This document shows positions 33,853 through 45,600 of a DNA stretch of 64,000 nucleotides, piece after piece. A program made the position numbers and the translations under genes. The notes below the pieces were generated by a model that saw only the letters and a list, made by a program, of their open reading frames with translations, had not been told where the DNA came from and ran no database searches. Where the stretch lies: assembly GCA_038373885.1 (NCBI GenBank), contig JAWZYV010013271.1, positions 372,001-436,000 on the forward strand. Direction: 5' to 3'. Position 1 is the first letter of the stretch; each line of letters opens with the position of its first letter. The DNA is from Cheiracanthium punctorium (lineage: Eukaryota; Arthropoda; Arachnida; Araneae; Cheiracanthiidae).

Positions 33853-34609
33853 AAAGTTTTTTAACACATGTGCTGAAAAAGACATCATTTTTCAAAATTC
33901 ACAACGCATGCGGAGGAAAGGGGCCAAAACGTTCTCTTTGCATATCTTGCTTGATCTCAAAGAAAAAGACCCATAAAAGTCTTTCTGTAAAATATAGTAC
34001 TAAAAATCAATTTCAGGATGTTTTGAAAATCATCCTAAGTGTCTAAAAGGGGAAATTATGGCCTTTTTCATCAAAGAAAATAAATATCTGTGGAGTTATT
34101 ACTTTAAAACGTTTCAAACATTAATTCTATGTTCAGACGCAGCTTGTATGTCATTAAAAACTTGATAAAAATTTATTTGTTTGATTTATATTTAAAAAAA
34201 AAACACATTAACATTCAGGTTTCCTTAATATAATCATGAGTCAATATTTTGTTACCGTTTATTATTTGAAATATTACGTATTTCACAAATACTGTTTAAC
34301 CCTTCATTTATTTATTTATGAATATTATGAAGTTGAATATATATGAGGTTTTTTATGAATATTTATTAGAAAATTCATCGATAGTGCATAAAACAAATGT
34401 CTGAAATTAATTTTTTACTATGTCACGCGTCTACACAAAATGAAGAATGCGACGAAAATTCAAGTTAGAAGGGAATCTTCTTGCAGATGAAGGCGATAAA
34501 TATCGAAAATTGCATAAAACTACAGTAAAAAAAATTCTAGTTGAAATTCCATGATGCAAGCATGTATTAATTACCGAATAGGCCCATAAAGCCTATATTA
34601 AAAAAATAG

Positions 34610-34685
34610 GGGGGGGGGGGCAAACTGCAATGCTTGCTATTATATATAGAGAGATAGATGTAGATATAGATATAAATATAGATAT
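34610..34685 (+). repeat. (G)n tract and TAGATA-rich microsatellite
   Basis: A run of Gs at 34611-34620, then 'AGATAGATGTAGATATAG' repeats, just left of repeat A copy 2. Confidence 0.7.
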
Positions 34686-34759
34686 GCTATTCTCATGTAA
34701 AAATTCATGCTTGGACAGTAAAAACCGTAACTGTTTTTATAGTCACTGTTTCATTTTTT

Positions 34760-35300
34760 ACTTTCCAGACATGTACCATGTAAGAAAGTATTGTAATCAT
34801 GAAAAAAATCGACTTCTTCGTGTATTGACACTTTTGAGGTCTTCTGAATTCGTTGATGCTATTTTTACGAGATGTATGTATGTATGCGTGTGCGTGTGTG
34901 TGTATGTGCGTGCGTGTGTGTGTGCGTGCGTGTGTGTGTGTGCGTGTTTGTGCAGGTGAGTGAATACGATAGCTCTTAAACGGGGCATTCGATTGAGCTC
35001 AAATGTTTGTTGCAATTATGAACAATTATGTTATAAACCACCATCGTAAGACCTGTATTGATTTTGTTGTGTATAGGACTTATAGTTTTTCTCTACGAGA
35101 AAGATTTCTTTTACATTATGGACTATGGGGAGAAATTCTGGAAAGTGCGCTAGCGTTTAAACGGTACATTCGATTGAGCTCAAATTGAAAAAACTAAGAA
35201 TTTTTGCTGAATTATTCATCGATTAAAATTTATTTAAATGCTTGGTAATAGTCTTAATCGTAAATGTTCGGAAAATCGAATGGAGTCACTCCAGATTTTT
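34760..35300 (+). repeat. Repeat A copy 2
   Basis: Starts 'ACTTTCCAGACATGTACC' and ends with 'GTTCGGAAAATCG' plus 'GGAGTCACTCCAGATTTTTT', aligning with copies 1 and 3. It includes a long (TG)n/(CG TG)n tract (34870-34960) and one internal unit. The unit keeps an open frame containing 'VINHHRKTCIDFVVYRTYSF' and 'ALAFKRYIRLS'; a 6 bp net deletion relative to copy 3 leaves the frame intact. Confidence 0.8.
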
Positions 35301-35410
35301 TTATTATACAAATATAATGCATTTTCGATTAAAAATGACTTGGTGAATATGTCAGAAATTGAGTTTAGATTTAAGAACAGTTTTAAGTAAAATGTATAAT
35401 TCAGTTTCCT

Positions 35411-35605
35411 GTGGGCCCCACCTTGGCCGAGTGGATAGAGACACTGAACATGGTAGATGGCTGAAGTGTGAAGGTCCCGGGTTCAGGGCTTATGGGTCAG
35501 CCATAGATCTAACGGTCCGGAGTTTTGGGCGGTTTTCTCACGATGTAACGTGAATACGCGTTAAGAACCCCCTAAAAAAGTCCTGCTCCCAAGGCATTCC
35601 TCCTT
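35411..35605 (+). repeat. tRNA-derived SINE, copy with box A and box B
   Basis: 'TTGGCCGAGTGG' (35422-35433) matches a Pol III box A of Ser/Leu tRNA type. 'CCCGGGTTCAGGG' (around 35479-35488) matches a box B at suitable distance. The tail shares 'ATCTAACGGTCCGGAGTTTT', 'GTTTTCTC' and 'CGCGTTAAGAACC' with the copies at 36400 and 54980. Internal Pol III promoter plus a shared body identifies a SINE. Confidence 0.75.
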
Positions 35606-36399
35606 AGGCAGATAGCCCTCGAGTAGCTTTGACTTAATATTCAATAAAATACAATTCCGTTTCCTGTTTCCCCTGCTTAATTAAATAACAAGTGTTAGAC
35701 ATGTGTCGATATTAGTTTAAGCGGACCCAACTGTATTTTTTAAGCACGTCTTGTTGAATTGAATAGAACGGTGGGAGGGGGGGGGAGGGGCGAAATGATA
35801 ACGGGCCCATAGCATCAGAGTGTTAATCTAGCCCTGGTGTCAGGACCTTTTCCAAATTTGGATGCTGAATTTAGTAGGCCTAGGACCATGCGTCTCGTCA
35901 CTACAAAACAGAATGACACACACATTTTACATCTTGCTTTATTTATAGCAAATTTCGAGAATTTCGGGTTGCCTTTAACCGATTTATCGCGATTTTTCAA
36001 TTTGTTGCTTAACTTTTGAAAATCATTGAAATGCATTAGCATAGTACAATAATCAATGTGCTTAAAATATTTCAATTTTTCTAACTAGTAGATAATAGCA
36101 TTTTTAAATATGCAGTAATTAAACTTATCTTCAACTTGGACTTCTTTGAACCACTTTTTCAATAACATTTACGTTACTACAAAGCATGAAGATCTGGATT
36201 TCCAACGTGCAAATTTAGTTTTAACCAACTAACAAGATGCAAAGTAAAAGGTATTGTCTTAAAATATCCTTTTTTTTCTATTGATTTACTATTTTTAAAG
36301 TTTTGGACCAAAGTAGTTTGGTCCTGGAGCTTTGGTGCATTCACTTGACTTCATGCAAAGGGGCGTTTTTTTCGTTTGTTTTGTGCAAGCCTACACGAG

Positions 36400-36592
36400 G
36401 AGTGCAAGCCTACAGGGCAGGGGAGCTCGGTCGGATGACCTTTCTAAGGAGCTCTAGTGCGTATACGTGTTACTTCTGGAGAAAACCGACCGAAACTCCA
36501 GACCTTTAGATCGACAGCCCGAGCGTGGACCTTCACAATCCGGTCATCTACCATGTTCCGTGCCTTATCTACTCGGCCATGGTGGGGACCCT
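36400..36592 (-). repeat. tRNA-derived SINE, minus-strand copy
   Basis: On the minus strand, 'CCCCACCATGGCCGAGTAG' starts the box A region (box A complement at 36569-36579). 'GAACATGGTAGATG', 'TGTGAAGGTCC', 'GTCGATCTAAAGGTCTGGAG' and 'CTTAGAAAGGTC' follow in the order of the plus-strand copies. Confidence 0.7.
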
Positions 36593-36599
36593 CGTACAA

Positions 36600-37400
36600 A
36601 TTGAATACGACTTCATAGGATGGATTATTGTAACCCTAGCTTAATGATCTGCTAATGAATTGACACCACAACTTTCTGTTACCAGCCGCCAAGGCAGCCA
36701 GCTTCGCCCCCCCCCCACCTTACTGTTCTTTATACTCAGTGCAGTGTTGACTCAATTTATGGACTCATTTTTTTTTCTTTGTTTCAACAGTATATCTGTG
36801 ATTCAATTTATTTAGGTTAGGGTTGCTATGCATTTGGGATGTTATCCTAAAAGCCGATGTTGAAACAGCCAATGGATAAATTGCTCTTTAGCCCAATACA
36901 CGGTGACATTTTTTAGAGGAGCGATGAATGCGCCCAGTATTGTCCATTCGATATTTAGAAAGCTGTGAAAAAGTCCGAAAGATCTTGCATTTTTATGTAC
37001 CCGTTATTGTTATTTTGTAATCTAGCGACTGCGTGACATAGGCTTGCTCCGTTTGACGTCATTGAAATTTTGATTTGGATTTTCGCACAGGCGTTATTGG
37101 GATTGCACTCATGTCTACATCTAGCCTTTGCCGTTCGCAGCGTGGAAATATCGTCGATTTTGGTACCGCATACGTTAGCGTATTATGTAAGTAGATTGGC
37201 CAAACTCACTTTTGCCTAGAAGAAAAAAAATATTAAATTTAGCCCTTTTAATTTAGAATTACCCTCAAATAGGCCACAAAGTATTTTTCAAGCTCAGAAA
37301 CTCTTTATTTATTGTGTAATGTCTGTTCAGTACAAAAACTACCTTTACGTGTTGGACCAAAGTACCACAAGGGCCAAATTACGGTTGAAGGTCTTTTTTA
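36600..37400. other. Unassigned stretch
   Basis: No gene, repeat family or terminus recognised. Confidence 0.35.
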
Positions 37401-37748
37401 ATGACTATGTCATTTTATCTCTCAACACCCTTTGTTGAAAAATGTGTCCCAAAAATGCGACATAAAAAAGCGACATAATTTTACATGTATTTAAATACTA
37501 TTAGTTCACAACAGCTTTAATCTATTGTTACAATATTTCGTAGGCTGTAGAATATGCTTCACATGTATTTTTACATGTATTTAATACTATTAGTTCACAA
37601 CATCTTTAATCTATTGTTACACTATTTCTTAAGTTGTAGAATATGCTTCACTTGTATTTTTCTATAAATAGGTTACACTCATAAAAATTTCAACATAGGG
37701 TTACCAGGCGAAATACGCGAAAGATGAGCGATAAAATGACAAAGTCAA
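37401..37748. mobile_element. Repeat C: TIR element with internal ~90 bp tandem duplication
   Basis: The left end 'AATGACTATGTCATTTTATC' and right-end complement 'ATTGACTTTGTCATTTTATC' are inverted. The interior contains two tandem copies of a unit with 'ATACTATTAGTTCACAACA', 'CTTTAATCTATTGTTAC' and 'GTAGAATATGCTTCAC' (37484-37572 and 37576-37659). The copy at 21353 has one unit. Confidence 0.65.
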
Positions 37749-37749
37749 T

Positions 37750-39425
37750 GAATATCGTTTTAATATGGCAATCATGAAACTAAAAAATTAGGGGGATTCA
37801 GGGGATCTCCCCTTGACGAGGCTCGAACAGCCGAGTTCTATTTTTATTTTTTTATTTAATTTATTTTTTCCCGATGCAGAGCCTGACTAAGGCAGAGGCA
37901 GGCGAAGCAGCTGCTCCGGTTCCTCATTCAAAAGGAGGGAGGCAAATCAAAAAATATTCATGTCCTACTATATTTTGCAGAAGTGTTTTGTTTCTATAAA
38001 AAATCTCACCACCCCTTTCTCTCTCTCTATCTGCTCAAAGAATTCTCTAAAGAAAGTTACTAAGCTGCACCGGGAAAAAAATGTTTTACTAAAACATTTT
38101 GAGAAAGATAATGACTGCTTGGTCAATAAATCATGTTGGGCCTTTTTCAGTTCCAAAAAAGTTCCAAACATCCACAACAGTAGAAAGCCTGGACCTTAAG
38201 CAAGCCTGTAGTTCCAGGCTCTCTAATTTTTGTAAACTGCATATATATGAAAAAGCCCCCCTTCCCCTCCAAATGACAAATGTTTGTCTGGTGCCACATT
38301 CTACCACCCAAAAATGTGCCGATTTCAGATGACTGGTCCCTCCTCAGGAATTGGTTTTAAATTAAGGGACCCCAAGCTAAGTCGGACTTCCTCCCACTGG
38401 TGCTCTTTAAAATGTTACCCGCCCCTTTCGCCCATTGCCTTCCTATCTGGGAGATCCGACGCCGCTCCGCCGTTGCCAGAGGACATTAGCAAGAACAACG
38501 ACAACAGGAATGCCTGTACATATCTACAACAACACGCATTAATGCGGGGAAAACAACATTACAATTTTTGTAACAATACTTTTGCGAACCCCTTACAAAA
38601 GAGCTAAAAATGCTTTACAGATTGCCTCTTTTCAATAGCAAAACAACATCAATAACATGCATAAAGTTCGCAGAAATCTTTACGTGTTTTAGGAAACAGA
38701 CAGACAAACAAAGAAACATGGGGATGGTGTTTGTTTGTCATCAAGTCATGAACACACTCCTATTTTTTTTGTTGGAGGGGGGGGAGGAAAGGGCAGAGAC
38801 ATTCGCGAAGTTACACAAACATAATAAAAAAGCCTGTTTTCAATATTTTGCTACACATGGAGACAGAAAAGAAGTCGTGCAACACACACGCATGCGCTGG
38901 AGATTTAGAGACAACAAGAAAAAGGGGAAAAAGAAGATGATTTGAGAGGAAATAAAACGTGTTTGGAGTTTCAGTTTGTTATTTGCGCTCTTTTCATAAA
39001 GCATTCCGGGGCCCAGGTAAAAAATAAATAAATAAATAAAGTGAAGAATTTTTGTCTGTTGTTGTTGTTTTTGTTTTGAGTGTAAAGGAGAAGGAGGTAT
39101 TGTTGGCGTGCATGAGGTTTCATTTCCAGACAAACGTGCTCTCAATGGCGAAAGACGGGCTTGCGGCAAACAATGCGAACTTCACGAAATAACGACTTAG
39201 CAATCTGGTAAAACTATTTGCGAAGAAGAATATAAATTCTTGCTTTAAAAGAAAAAAAAAAAGAATGAATAGGCAAGTAAAAGGAGGGGGAAAAAAACTT
39301 TCAGAAGTGTATAATAAACACTTCCCAACGAATTTTTAAAATGATCATGATTTCGGTTTTGTCTGTTTGTTTATGCTCAAACCGCTGTTGCGTAATCTCT
39401 TAGGCGAGCCCTATTAAAAAAGGAA
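37750..39425. other. Unassigned, GC-richer stretch with short open frames
   Basis: Several overlapping frames (37960-38607, 38610-38945, 38840-39169) are open, but none shows a domain, signal peptide or splice-supported structure I can recognise. They overlap on both strands, which argues for chance. An ATAA microsatellite lies near 39020-39040. Confidence 0.35.
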
Positions 39426-39427
39426 TA

Positions 39428-39750
39428 CACAGTAAAATACTCGTTATAATGAACGTCATTTCTACAAATATTTCTGATAAGCGAATAAAATATATCTACC
39501 AAAAGAAAATCGTACAGTACAAATTCGGTTACAATGAAATTTCACTATAACGAATCCTTCAGTAAAATAAATAAAAATTTTGTGAAAAAAACACAACACC
39601 TTATAAGTAACCTTTTATGTGTGTTTTTTTCACAGAGTTTTTATTTATTTTATCATTTAACACCAGTATTTTGAGTGTTTTTTCAATCCTTGAGTATTAC
39701 TGATTTGATCGTCGGTCCCTAAAAATTCGTTATACTGAGGTTTTACTGTA
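39428..39750. mobile_element. pogo/Tigger-like MITE
   Basis: The left end 'ACAGTAAAATACTCGTTATA' and the complement of the right end 'ACAGTAAAACCTCAGTATAA' followed by 'CGAA' form pogo-type TIRs with TA flanks. A third related block, 'ACAATGAAATTTCACTATAA', lies inside. The right half also carries the 'AACACCAGTATTTTGAGTG' motif shared with the fold-back repeat at 14245. The element directly abuts a 'TACAGGGTGTCC' terminus. Confidence 0.65.
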
Positions 39751-40280
39751 CAGGGTGTCCAAGAAACACTGACCTAGGCTTTTATTCCTTTAATAGTAAT
39801 GATAGACATTTGCAATAAATTGCAAAGTTGCGTAAAAAAAAAGGTACAGAATTTTATGGTATCAAGTAAAGTTTTTCCAAGAGATTAGACCTAAATAAAC
39901 GAAAAAAATTGAAACTTTTATACGACTCCTGTACAAAAAAAAACTCAGCGTTTCATCATAAAAAGGCTCAGAGATATATTTAAACAAAGCTTGTGAACGG
40001 CTATACAATACCAATAAGACCAAAAGTATTGCTTTCTTTCCCAATTTTTGAACGGTACTTGAAGCGCGATCAATTAGCGTGACTGTTCTTCCCTTCGAGA
40101 TGCATGGAAAAATGGTTTAAGTCAGCACGTATTTATTTTCATATCTCCGACACATTTTAGGATAAAATGCTTAAATTTTGTACATTACCTCTTTAATGCA
40201 TGGGGCGCGTTTTACTAACTGGGATTTTTTTTTGTACGGGAACCATATAAAAATTTAAAATTTCTATTTATTTGGATTTT
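39749..40280 (+). repeat. 'TACAGGGTRTCC' MITE family, copy 3
   Basis: Begins 'TACAGGGTGTCCAAGAAAC'. A region at 40190-40255 ('GGGCGCGTTTTACTAACTGG', 'TTTTTGTACGGG') aligns with 42415-42470 in another copy, so both may hold parts of one family. The distal boundary is unclear. Confidence 0.45.
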
Positions 40281-41299
40281 ATCTCCCGAGATTTTTATGA
40301 GATTCCATAAAATTCTGACCTGTATTTTACGTAACTTTGTACTTTATTGTCTATGTATAAGCTCGATATTTAAGGAATAACTGTTTAAGTCAATGTTTTT
40401 GGAAAACTCTGTAGAGCACGAATAATTGTTTTACATAGGAATCCAAAAGAATTCATAATGTAAACACGGGTTAATTTTGCCCTACCTATACTTCAAACCA
40501 CGCAATGTAGAGTATAACGCAATTATGACAAAAATTAACTATAAATATTATTCATAACATATCCTCTTCGAACTAGCACTGCTAGCTACTGTTCGAGGTA
40601 TCCATTAGTATATATACGGGGTCGGTAAATATGTTAAGGTCTGCATCATTTTATCTAACACTTCGTTAATGCGGAAATTCATGTGGTATACCCTAATGTC
40701 TGCGTAATAGTCGCCCGATTGAGGTCCTATGCTCAAACAGGTCCTCTACTTTTGCCTGTGTTTACCACTTCAAACTAATAATAATAAAAATAAAAAGTTA
40801 AATAAAAATTTAATTTATTCGCAGCAAGACTTGATATTTCGAATCCCCCTCCTATATTGAGTTTTGGATTGTGCAAACATCCAGCTGTTTGAATAGTGTT
40901 TTTGGGTGTTAAGTCATATTTAAAACAAATTTTCCTTGTACTAGGCATAAGAAATTGATACTTTACATATTTACTATCGATATTCCTAACTTTTAAGACA
41001 TTTAAATTTACAGTCCCGGACCAGATTAATGTGACCGCAAGCATTTTCTGCCCACAGCATTAGTGTTGCCATATTAATTCAAATTTGTTGGCAAATGTTG
41101 ACAAAAGAGTTGTCACTAATGTAAAAATGCAATTTATTCATAAAAGTTTTACCTTAAAATAAAAAGGAAAAGAAGAATAATTTGAGTGACAACATTCCGA
41201 ACGTTTGATCATAATGTATACGAATTGTTTCTTATAGCCCTGTATAAAAACTATTAGTCTTACTAACACCAAATTCGAAACAGGTAGATTTACGGTGAC
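40280..41299. other. Unassigned AT-rich stretch
   Basis: No gene recognised. An 89-codon minus frame at 40775-41044 has no motif. Confidence 0.35.
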
Positions 41300-41303
41300 C
41301 TAT

Positions 41304-42203
41304 TGTTACGAATTTTCGGGGCAACCCGCTGTACTGGGGCTTAAAATAGTTCAAAATTCGTATTCTACGCGTCAAATGGTTAAATTTTGCTTTTTGTTGC
41401 ATCAAAATCGGTCAAATAGAACTGGTGATACGGTGGTTTCGGTTTCCTTATTCATTAGTGTGGGGTTTCTAGAAATCTCGAGAAACATTGGTCCTAGACC
41501 TTCGGTAATCTCTCTTTTGGAGACTTATTTTAGACGCCAAATTTGGCGATATTTCGCCAAAAGTCACCAAGTTTGGCGACATTTTGGTCATTAGGCGCGA
41601 TTTTCCCAATGGGGCTTGTAAAGATGCTTTTTCTGCATTCACATGCATAATAGCCAAACAATTCTCTTCTATGACGTAAATCAAAATTCCCGCTTTATGT
41701 GGAATCCTCGAGAAATAGACTCTTCTAGAAGTTTCTTGTAGCTTCTGCCCTACCTATAAATACGAGCGTTTCAGAGGCCCCAGTGCAGTGTGTGAGTCAG
41801 CTCTCGTCGAGAACGGATGCCGATGTGTACGGGGCCTTGCTCCGTGATAGAAGCAGTGTTTCCGCGTGCGTTTTCGAAGGCGTTTTTAAACTCTTTGATT
41901 GCTGAGTCTTGAGGGACTGTTAGTGTTATCCCTCGTATATGACCACTGAATTTTTACCTGTAGAAGTGTTTTATTTTGTGTGAGAATGAGAGTATTTCTG
42001 AAAGCTTCGGTACTGAGTGGACTGTTATAAACGAGCTACTGGCCGTTAGTGCCTGTGAATTTTGTACAGCTGATTATTCTACGAAGTTCTAGAAGCAGTA
42101 AGGTTTGTGTTCCATCCTGACAAGTGACTTTTTACTAGAACTTTCTATACCAACTGGACTTTAGAACGTCTAACCCAGGAAACAAGCAGAGAGTTCTGCA
42201 ACA
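41304..42203 (+). mobile_element. Solo LTR 1 (900 bp), TSD CTAT
   Basis: Starts 'TGTTACGAATTTTCGGGG' and ends 'TTCTGCAACA', so it has TG...CA termini. CTAT is duplicated at 41300-41303 and 42204-42207. The whole length aligns with 50990-51906. No gag-pol sequence adjoins either side, so it is a solo LTR from recombination. Terminal sequence and 4 bp TSD fit a Gypsy-type or similar LTR family, which is an inference. A 12 bp palindrome, GCCAAATTTGGC-like, lies in the U3 part. Confidence 0.85.
41755..41790 (+). promoter_or_regulatory. LTR core promoter (TATA + initiator)
   Basis: TATAAATA at 41755-41762 is followed about 25 bp later by 'CCAGTGCAGTG', resembling an arthropod TCAGT-type initiator. 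The second LTR has TATATATA at 51433-51440 and 'TTCAGTGCG' at 51463-51471 in the same relative position, supporting this as the U3/R start. Confidence 0.55.
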
Positions 42204-42414
42204 CTATAATAAGCATGCATAGTTTGAGCTTATTCGGGTGCACCTTTTAGAGACACTAGCGCATTTTAAACGATTTGTGTTCATAGGTTGTGATGTATAA
42301 CAATTATTTTTTGCCGACTCTTTGTTCAAACTATCAGCTCTGCACACACGAAAAAATCTACGCAGGTCATGTGATCGTGACCCCAATTTACGCTCAATTG
42401 AATCATCCCCTCAT

Positions 42415-42636
42415 TAGTGTATAGGGCACATTTTACTTATAAATAATTTTCTTTGTACGAGAGTCGTATGCACATTTAGAAGTGCCACTTTTTTAAAATG
42501 AACAGGAGGATTTTTTTTTTCTTAACGGAGTCTTTTTTTCGACCATTTTTTGAACATTTTATCAATTGACATTGCCCTCCTACCTCTAATAGATAAATAA
42601 TTAAAGCCCGTTACCACGCTTTTGGGACACCTTGTA
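42415..42636 (-). repeat. 'TACAGGGTRTCC' MITE family, copy 4
   Basis: On the minus strand it starts 'TACAAGGTGTCCCAAAAGC' and continues with 'TTATTTATCTATTAGAGGTA' and 'TGATAAAATGTTCAAAAAAT'. It matches copies at 6774 and 21664, and its distal part matches 40190-40255. Confidence 0.6.
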
Positions 42637-42930
42637 TACATATTCTGAAATTTTATGGAAACTAATATCTATAAATTCTTACATTTTTGAAAAAAAAGTA
42701 TATCTAATTTATAATTCCTTTTGTGGATTTTTGTTTTTTCTAATTATATTTCATAAATATGATGTAATGCTGTATAAAAAAATTGCAGAACATAAGATGT
42801 CCTACCTTTGAATAGCTCCCACTGGTCGGTGGGAAAACATACTTCCCCTGCCCCCCCCTCCCCCTCACTCACTAAAAAAAAAAAAAAAATCTCATATGGA
42901 CATCTCATGACTCTTTGTACGTCTATTAAA

Positions 42931-43765
42931 TCTATATAAATAAAATTAGACTTTTGTCTGTGCATTTCTTGGAATTCAAAAATTTTGCGATTTCTATCCG
43001 TTTCAAGCACCTGAGAATCCGATACGACCCTCAAAAAAAAGTTTGTCTGTCTGCCGGTCTGTCATTCTGCCCGTGACGCTTTTTTTTTTGTTCACGCATT
43101 ACGTAATAACGACTGAAGCGAATGATATGAAAATAGGTGGTCACTCAACTTAAAACATAGGGGTCGAATTTTTTAAAACATTTTTATTAGATTTTGAGAT
43201 TTTGTGAAAATTCTCTCAAAATACGTTTATATTTCTTCAAGTATCACGTAATAACGACTAATACGAATGATACGAAATTTGGTGATATGATCGGTAGTTG
43301 CTAATCTCAATTCATAGGCTTCGAATTTTTAAAATATTTTGATTACATTTTGAGATTTTGTGAAAATCGTTTTAAAATTCTGAAATTTTGTTTCAGCATA
43401 ATGAAATAAAGACTGCAGGGAATGAAACGAAATTGTATGACATGTGATAGGTTGTCACTCAACTTAAATTCTAGGCTTCCAATTTTTGAAAAATATTGAT
43501 TAGATTTTGAGATTTTGCGAAAATTATTTCAATATGCGTAAATATTCGTTCGCGCGTCACATAATTACGACTAAAGCGTATGAAATGATATTACTTAGTT
43601 ACTCTCTAACCTGTAATATTTTAACAATACATAAAAATTATAAATTTGCTTTCTTTGGCAACATACTACATCCATTCTGTGTACTCCTAGAATGCTGACG
43701 AAAGTTCTTGCTTTTTGGAAATTTGCATTCAGTACTAACCCGTCAACGACGGGTACTTCAGCTAG
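42931..43765 (+). mobile_element. Complete non-autonomous Helitron, 835 bp
   Basis: The 5' end begins TC ('TCTATATAAATAAAATTAG') after an A. The 3' end has a hairpin, CCCGTC-AAC-GACGGG (43739-43753), then 'TACTTCAG' and CTAG (43762-43765), followed by T. TC start, CTAG end, subterminal hairpin and insertion between A and T are all Helitron hallmarks. The interior has repeated blocks ('CGCATYACGTAATAACGACT', 'TTTTGAGATTTTGTGAAAAT') spaced ~120 bp apart. No Rep or helicase domain. Confidence 0.85.
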
Positions 43766-43769
43766 TCAT

Positions 43770-44790
43770 AAATATTTTCGCTTAACTTCATCTTCGTTTG
43801 AAAGAGGTACTACCATACTGCAATTATACTAACAAGTAACAGGCACGGCTTCAGGGAAACCGATTTCAATGACTTTTTGCATAGTGGTAGTATACCATGC
43901 GAATATGTCACCTGTAAAATTATGAGAAGCAATATTAAAATACATTCGAGAAAAATCAATACTTATTTTCGAATTACCTCACCGAAACTTTAAGTTACAC
44001 GCGTTTGTGCGTGAGCACCGTAGCGATATTCGTAAGTCTGTCGACAACTATTCCGGCATTCGAATATTGTACAGAGGGATGTTTCTTCCACTCATGTTTT
44101 CAAATAAAAATACCCATAGTCTATTAATTTTTTAGTAAAGTAAATAATTTACTTATATACTTACTTATCCATTTATTGATTTTCTTTACTACCTACTTAT
44201 CGATATTTTTCATTAATATTTAAATTTTATTTCTACTTGTAAAATCTTTACTTTGGATTCAGAATTTTACGCATTCAAATGACACTCAATAATCATTTTG
44301 ACACTCACAAAAATCAGTATTTATTCAAGACACATTTCTTTTTGTCGCAATCGCAAGAAAATCATTTTCTGTTTTTCTCTAATTTTCACGGATTCGTCAG
44401 CACAGCAACAGAATTTTCGTTTAATCGTCTGCCATCTGCAGATCGGTTGCCAACTTTACAATATCAAATTGCATTCTCCTCCAAGTCTAACCCTTTATAC
44501 CTAATCAACTGAAATTCTTTAAAATTGTTTACTCTAATGGGCAAAAGCAGTTTCTAAACGTACTGAAATTTAAATAATTTTTCCAGTTTTGTAATTGTAA
44601 AAGTTTATTGGCCAAAGCATGTTCGTTGCAGAGTTCAATTAAACGGTTATTACTTCCTTTTACGAAGTATAAGGAAGAGAAGAAATTTCGAATCAATTAA
44701 AGACAACTCACATCAGACGACTACATACCAGATTTTTTAAAATTAAAATGAAGGAATACATTCCAAAAAAAAAAAAGAATAAAAGAGTTA
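43770..44790. other. Unassigned AT-rich stretch
   Basis: No gene recognised. Overlapping frames at 44279-44512 lack motifs. Confidence 0.35.
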
Positions 44791-44852
44791 GCACTGCATG
44801 AGATTCAATCCCGCAACGCCAGAGCCTTACCTATTACGCTACGATTCTCAAA
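44791..44852 (-). pseudogene. tRNA-like sequence
   Basis: The minus strand reads 'GAATCGTAGCGTAATAGGTA' (D-arm-like) and 'GCGGGATTGAATCTC' (box B-like). Arms pair poorly. Most likely a decayed SINE head; an adjoining A/T homopolymer lies at 44766-44776. Confidence 0.35.
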
Positions 44853-44963
44853 TACGTTCATGTGTAACTTACGTTTAAAGTTTCGGTGAAGTGATTCGAA
44901 AATAAATATTAATTTTTGTCGACTATACTTAAGATTTGCGTCTTAATATGTTACACACAGCAT

Positions 44964-45349
44964 CAGGGCCTCCAAGAGAAATTTTATAAGGCGGGACAGA
45001 AATGTTCCCGGGCCCCCCCTCCCGCATACCCAACTTGTTTTTGCCTCAAGAAATATATTTTAAATTCTGCTCAATTTTACTTTAAAAGTATTTATTAAAA
45101 ATAAAAAAGTTAATATTGTGGGGTCATTTTTATTCTTACCTAAATTATAATTTTAATAATAGTATTTAAAATCTGTAATAATGTATTTTAAAAAATATTA
45201 AAAAAGGAAGTATCATTAGGGTATTTTTATAACCAGATTCCAAAAGATGTAGAAAGGAAATTTGTAGTGCATTTTGAAAAATTGACGGGCCCCCTCTAGT
45301 TCGACGCGCCCCGGGGCAGTGCCCCGGCTGCCCCCTCTCGCTGGGCCTG
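44964..45349. mobile_element. hAT-type MITE, 386 bp, perfect 8 bp TSD
   Basis: The left end 'CAGGGCCTCCAAGAG' and the complement of the right end 'CAGGCCCAGCGAGAG' form short TIRs. CACAGCAT is duplicated exactly at 44956-44963 and 45350-45357. The ends are GC-rich with 'GGGCCCCC' runs. No coding capacity. Confidence 0.85.
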
Positions 45350-45429
45350 CACAGCATAGTCACATGGTATACTGCCACTATGCCAAAGATAATTGAAATC
45401 AGCGTCCCTGAAGCCTTGCCTCCTCCTTG

Positions 45430-45600
45430 CAAGAGCGTAGCCAAGGGGAGGGGTGGTTACGGGGGGTCATAACCCTCCCCCATGAGGAATTTTTTGCCAT
45501 ACAAAATGTATATTCTTCACTACATTATCATACACACGTATACATATATATGAGTTGTAGTAGTCGTAACCCCCCCCCCTGAAAAATTTATGCGTACGGT
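45430..45600 (+). mobile_element. 'CAGGGGCGTAGCCA' MITE family, diverged copy
   Basis: Aligns throughout with 52891-53061: 'GCGTAGCCAAG', 'GGGGGGTCATAACCC', 'AATTTTTTGCCA', 'ACAAAATGTATATTCTTCAC', 'GTAGTAGTCGTAACCC'. The right terminus is eroded, and no target duplication is visible. Confidence 0.75.

Noticed and set aside
34797..35015. His/Thr-rich minus-strand peptide near 34.9 kb
   Set aside because: It is a translation of the (TG)n microsatellite in repeat A.
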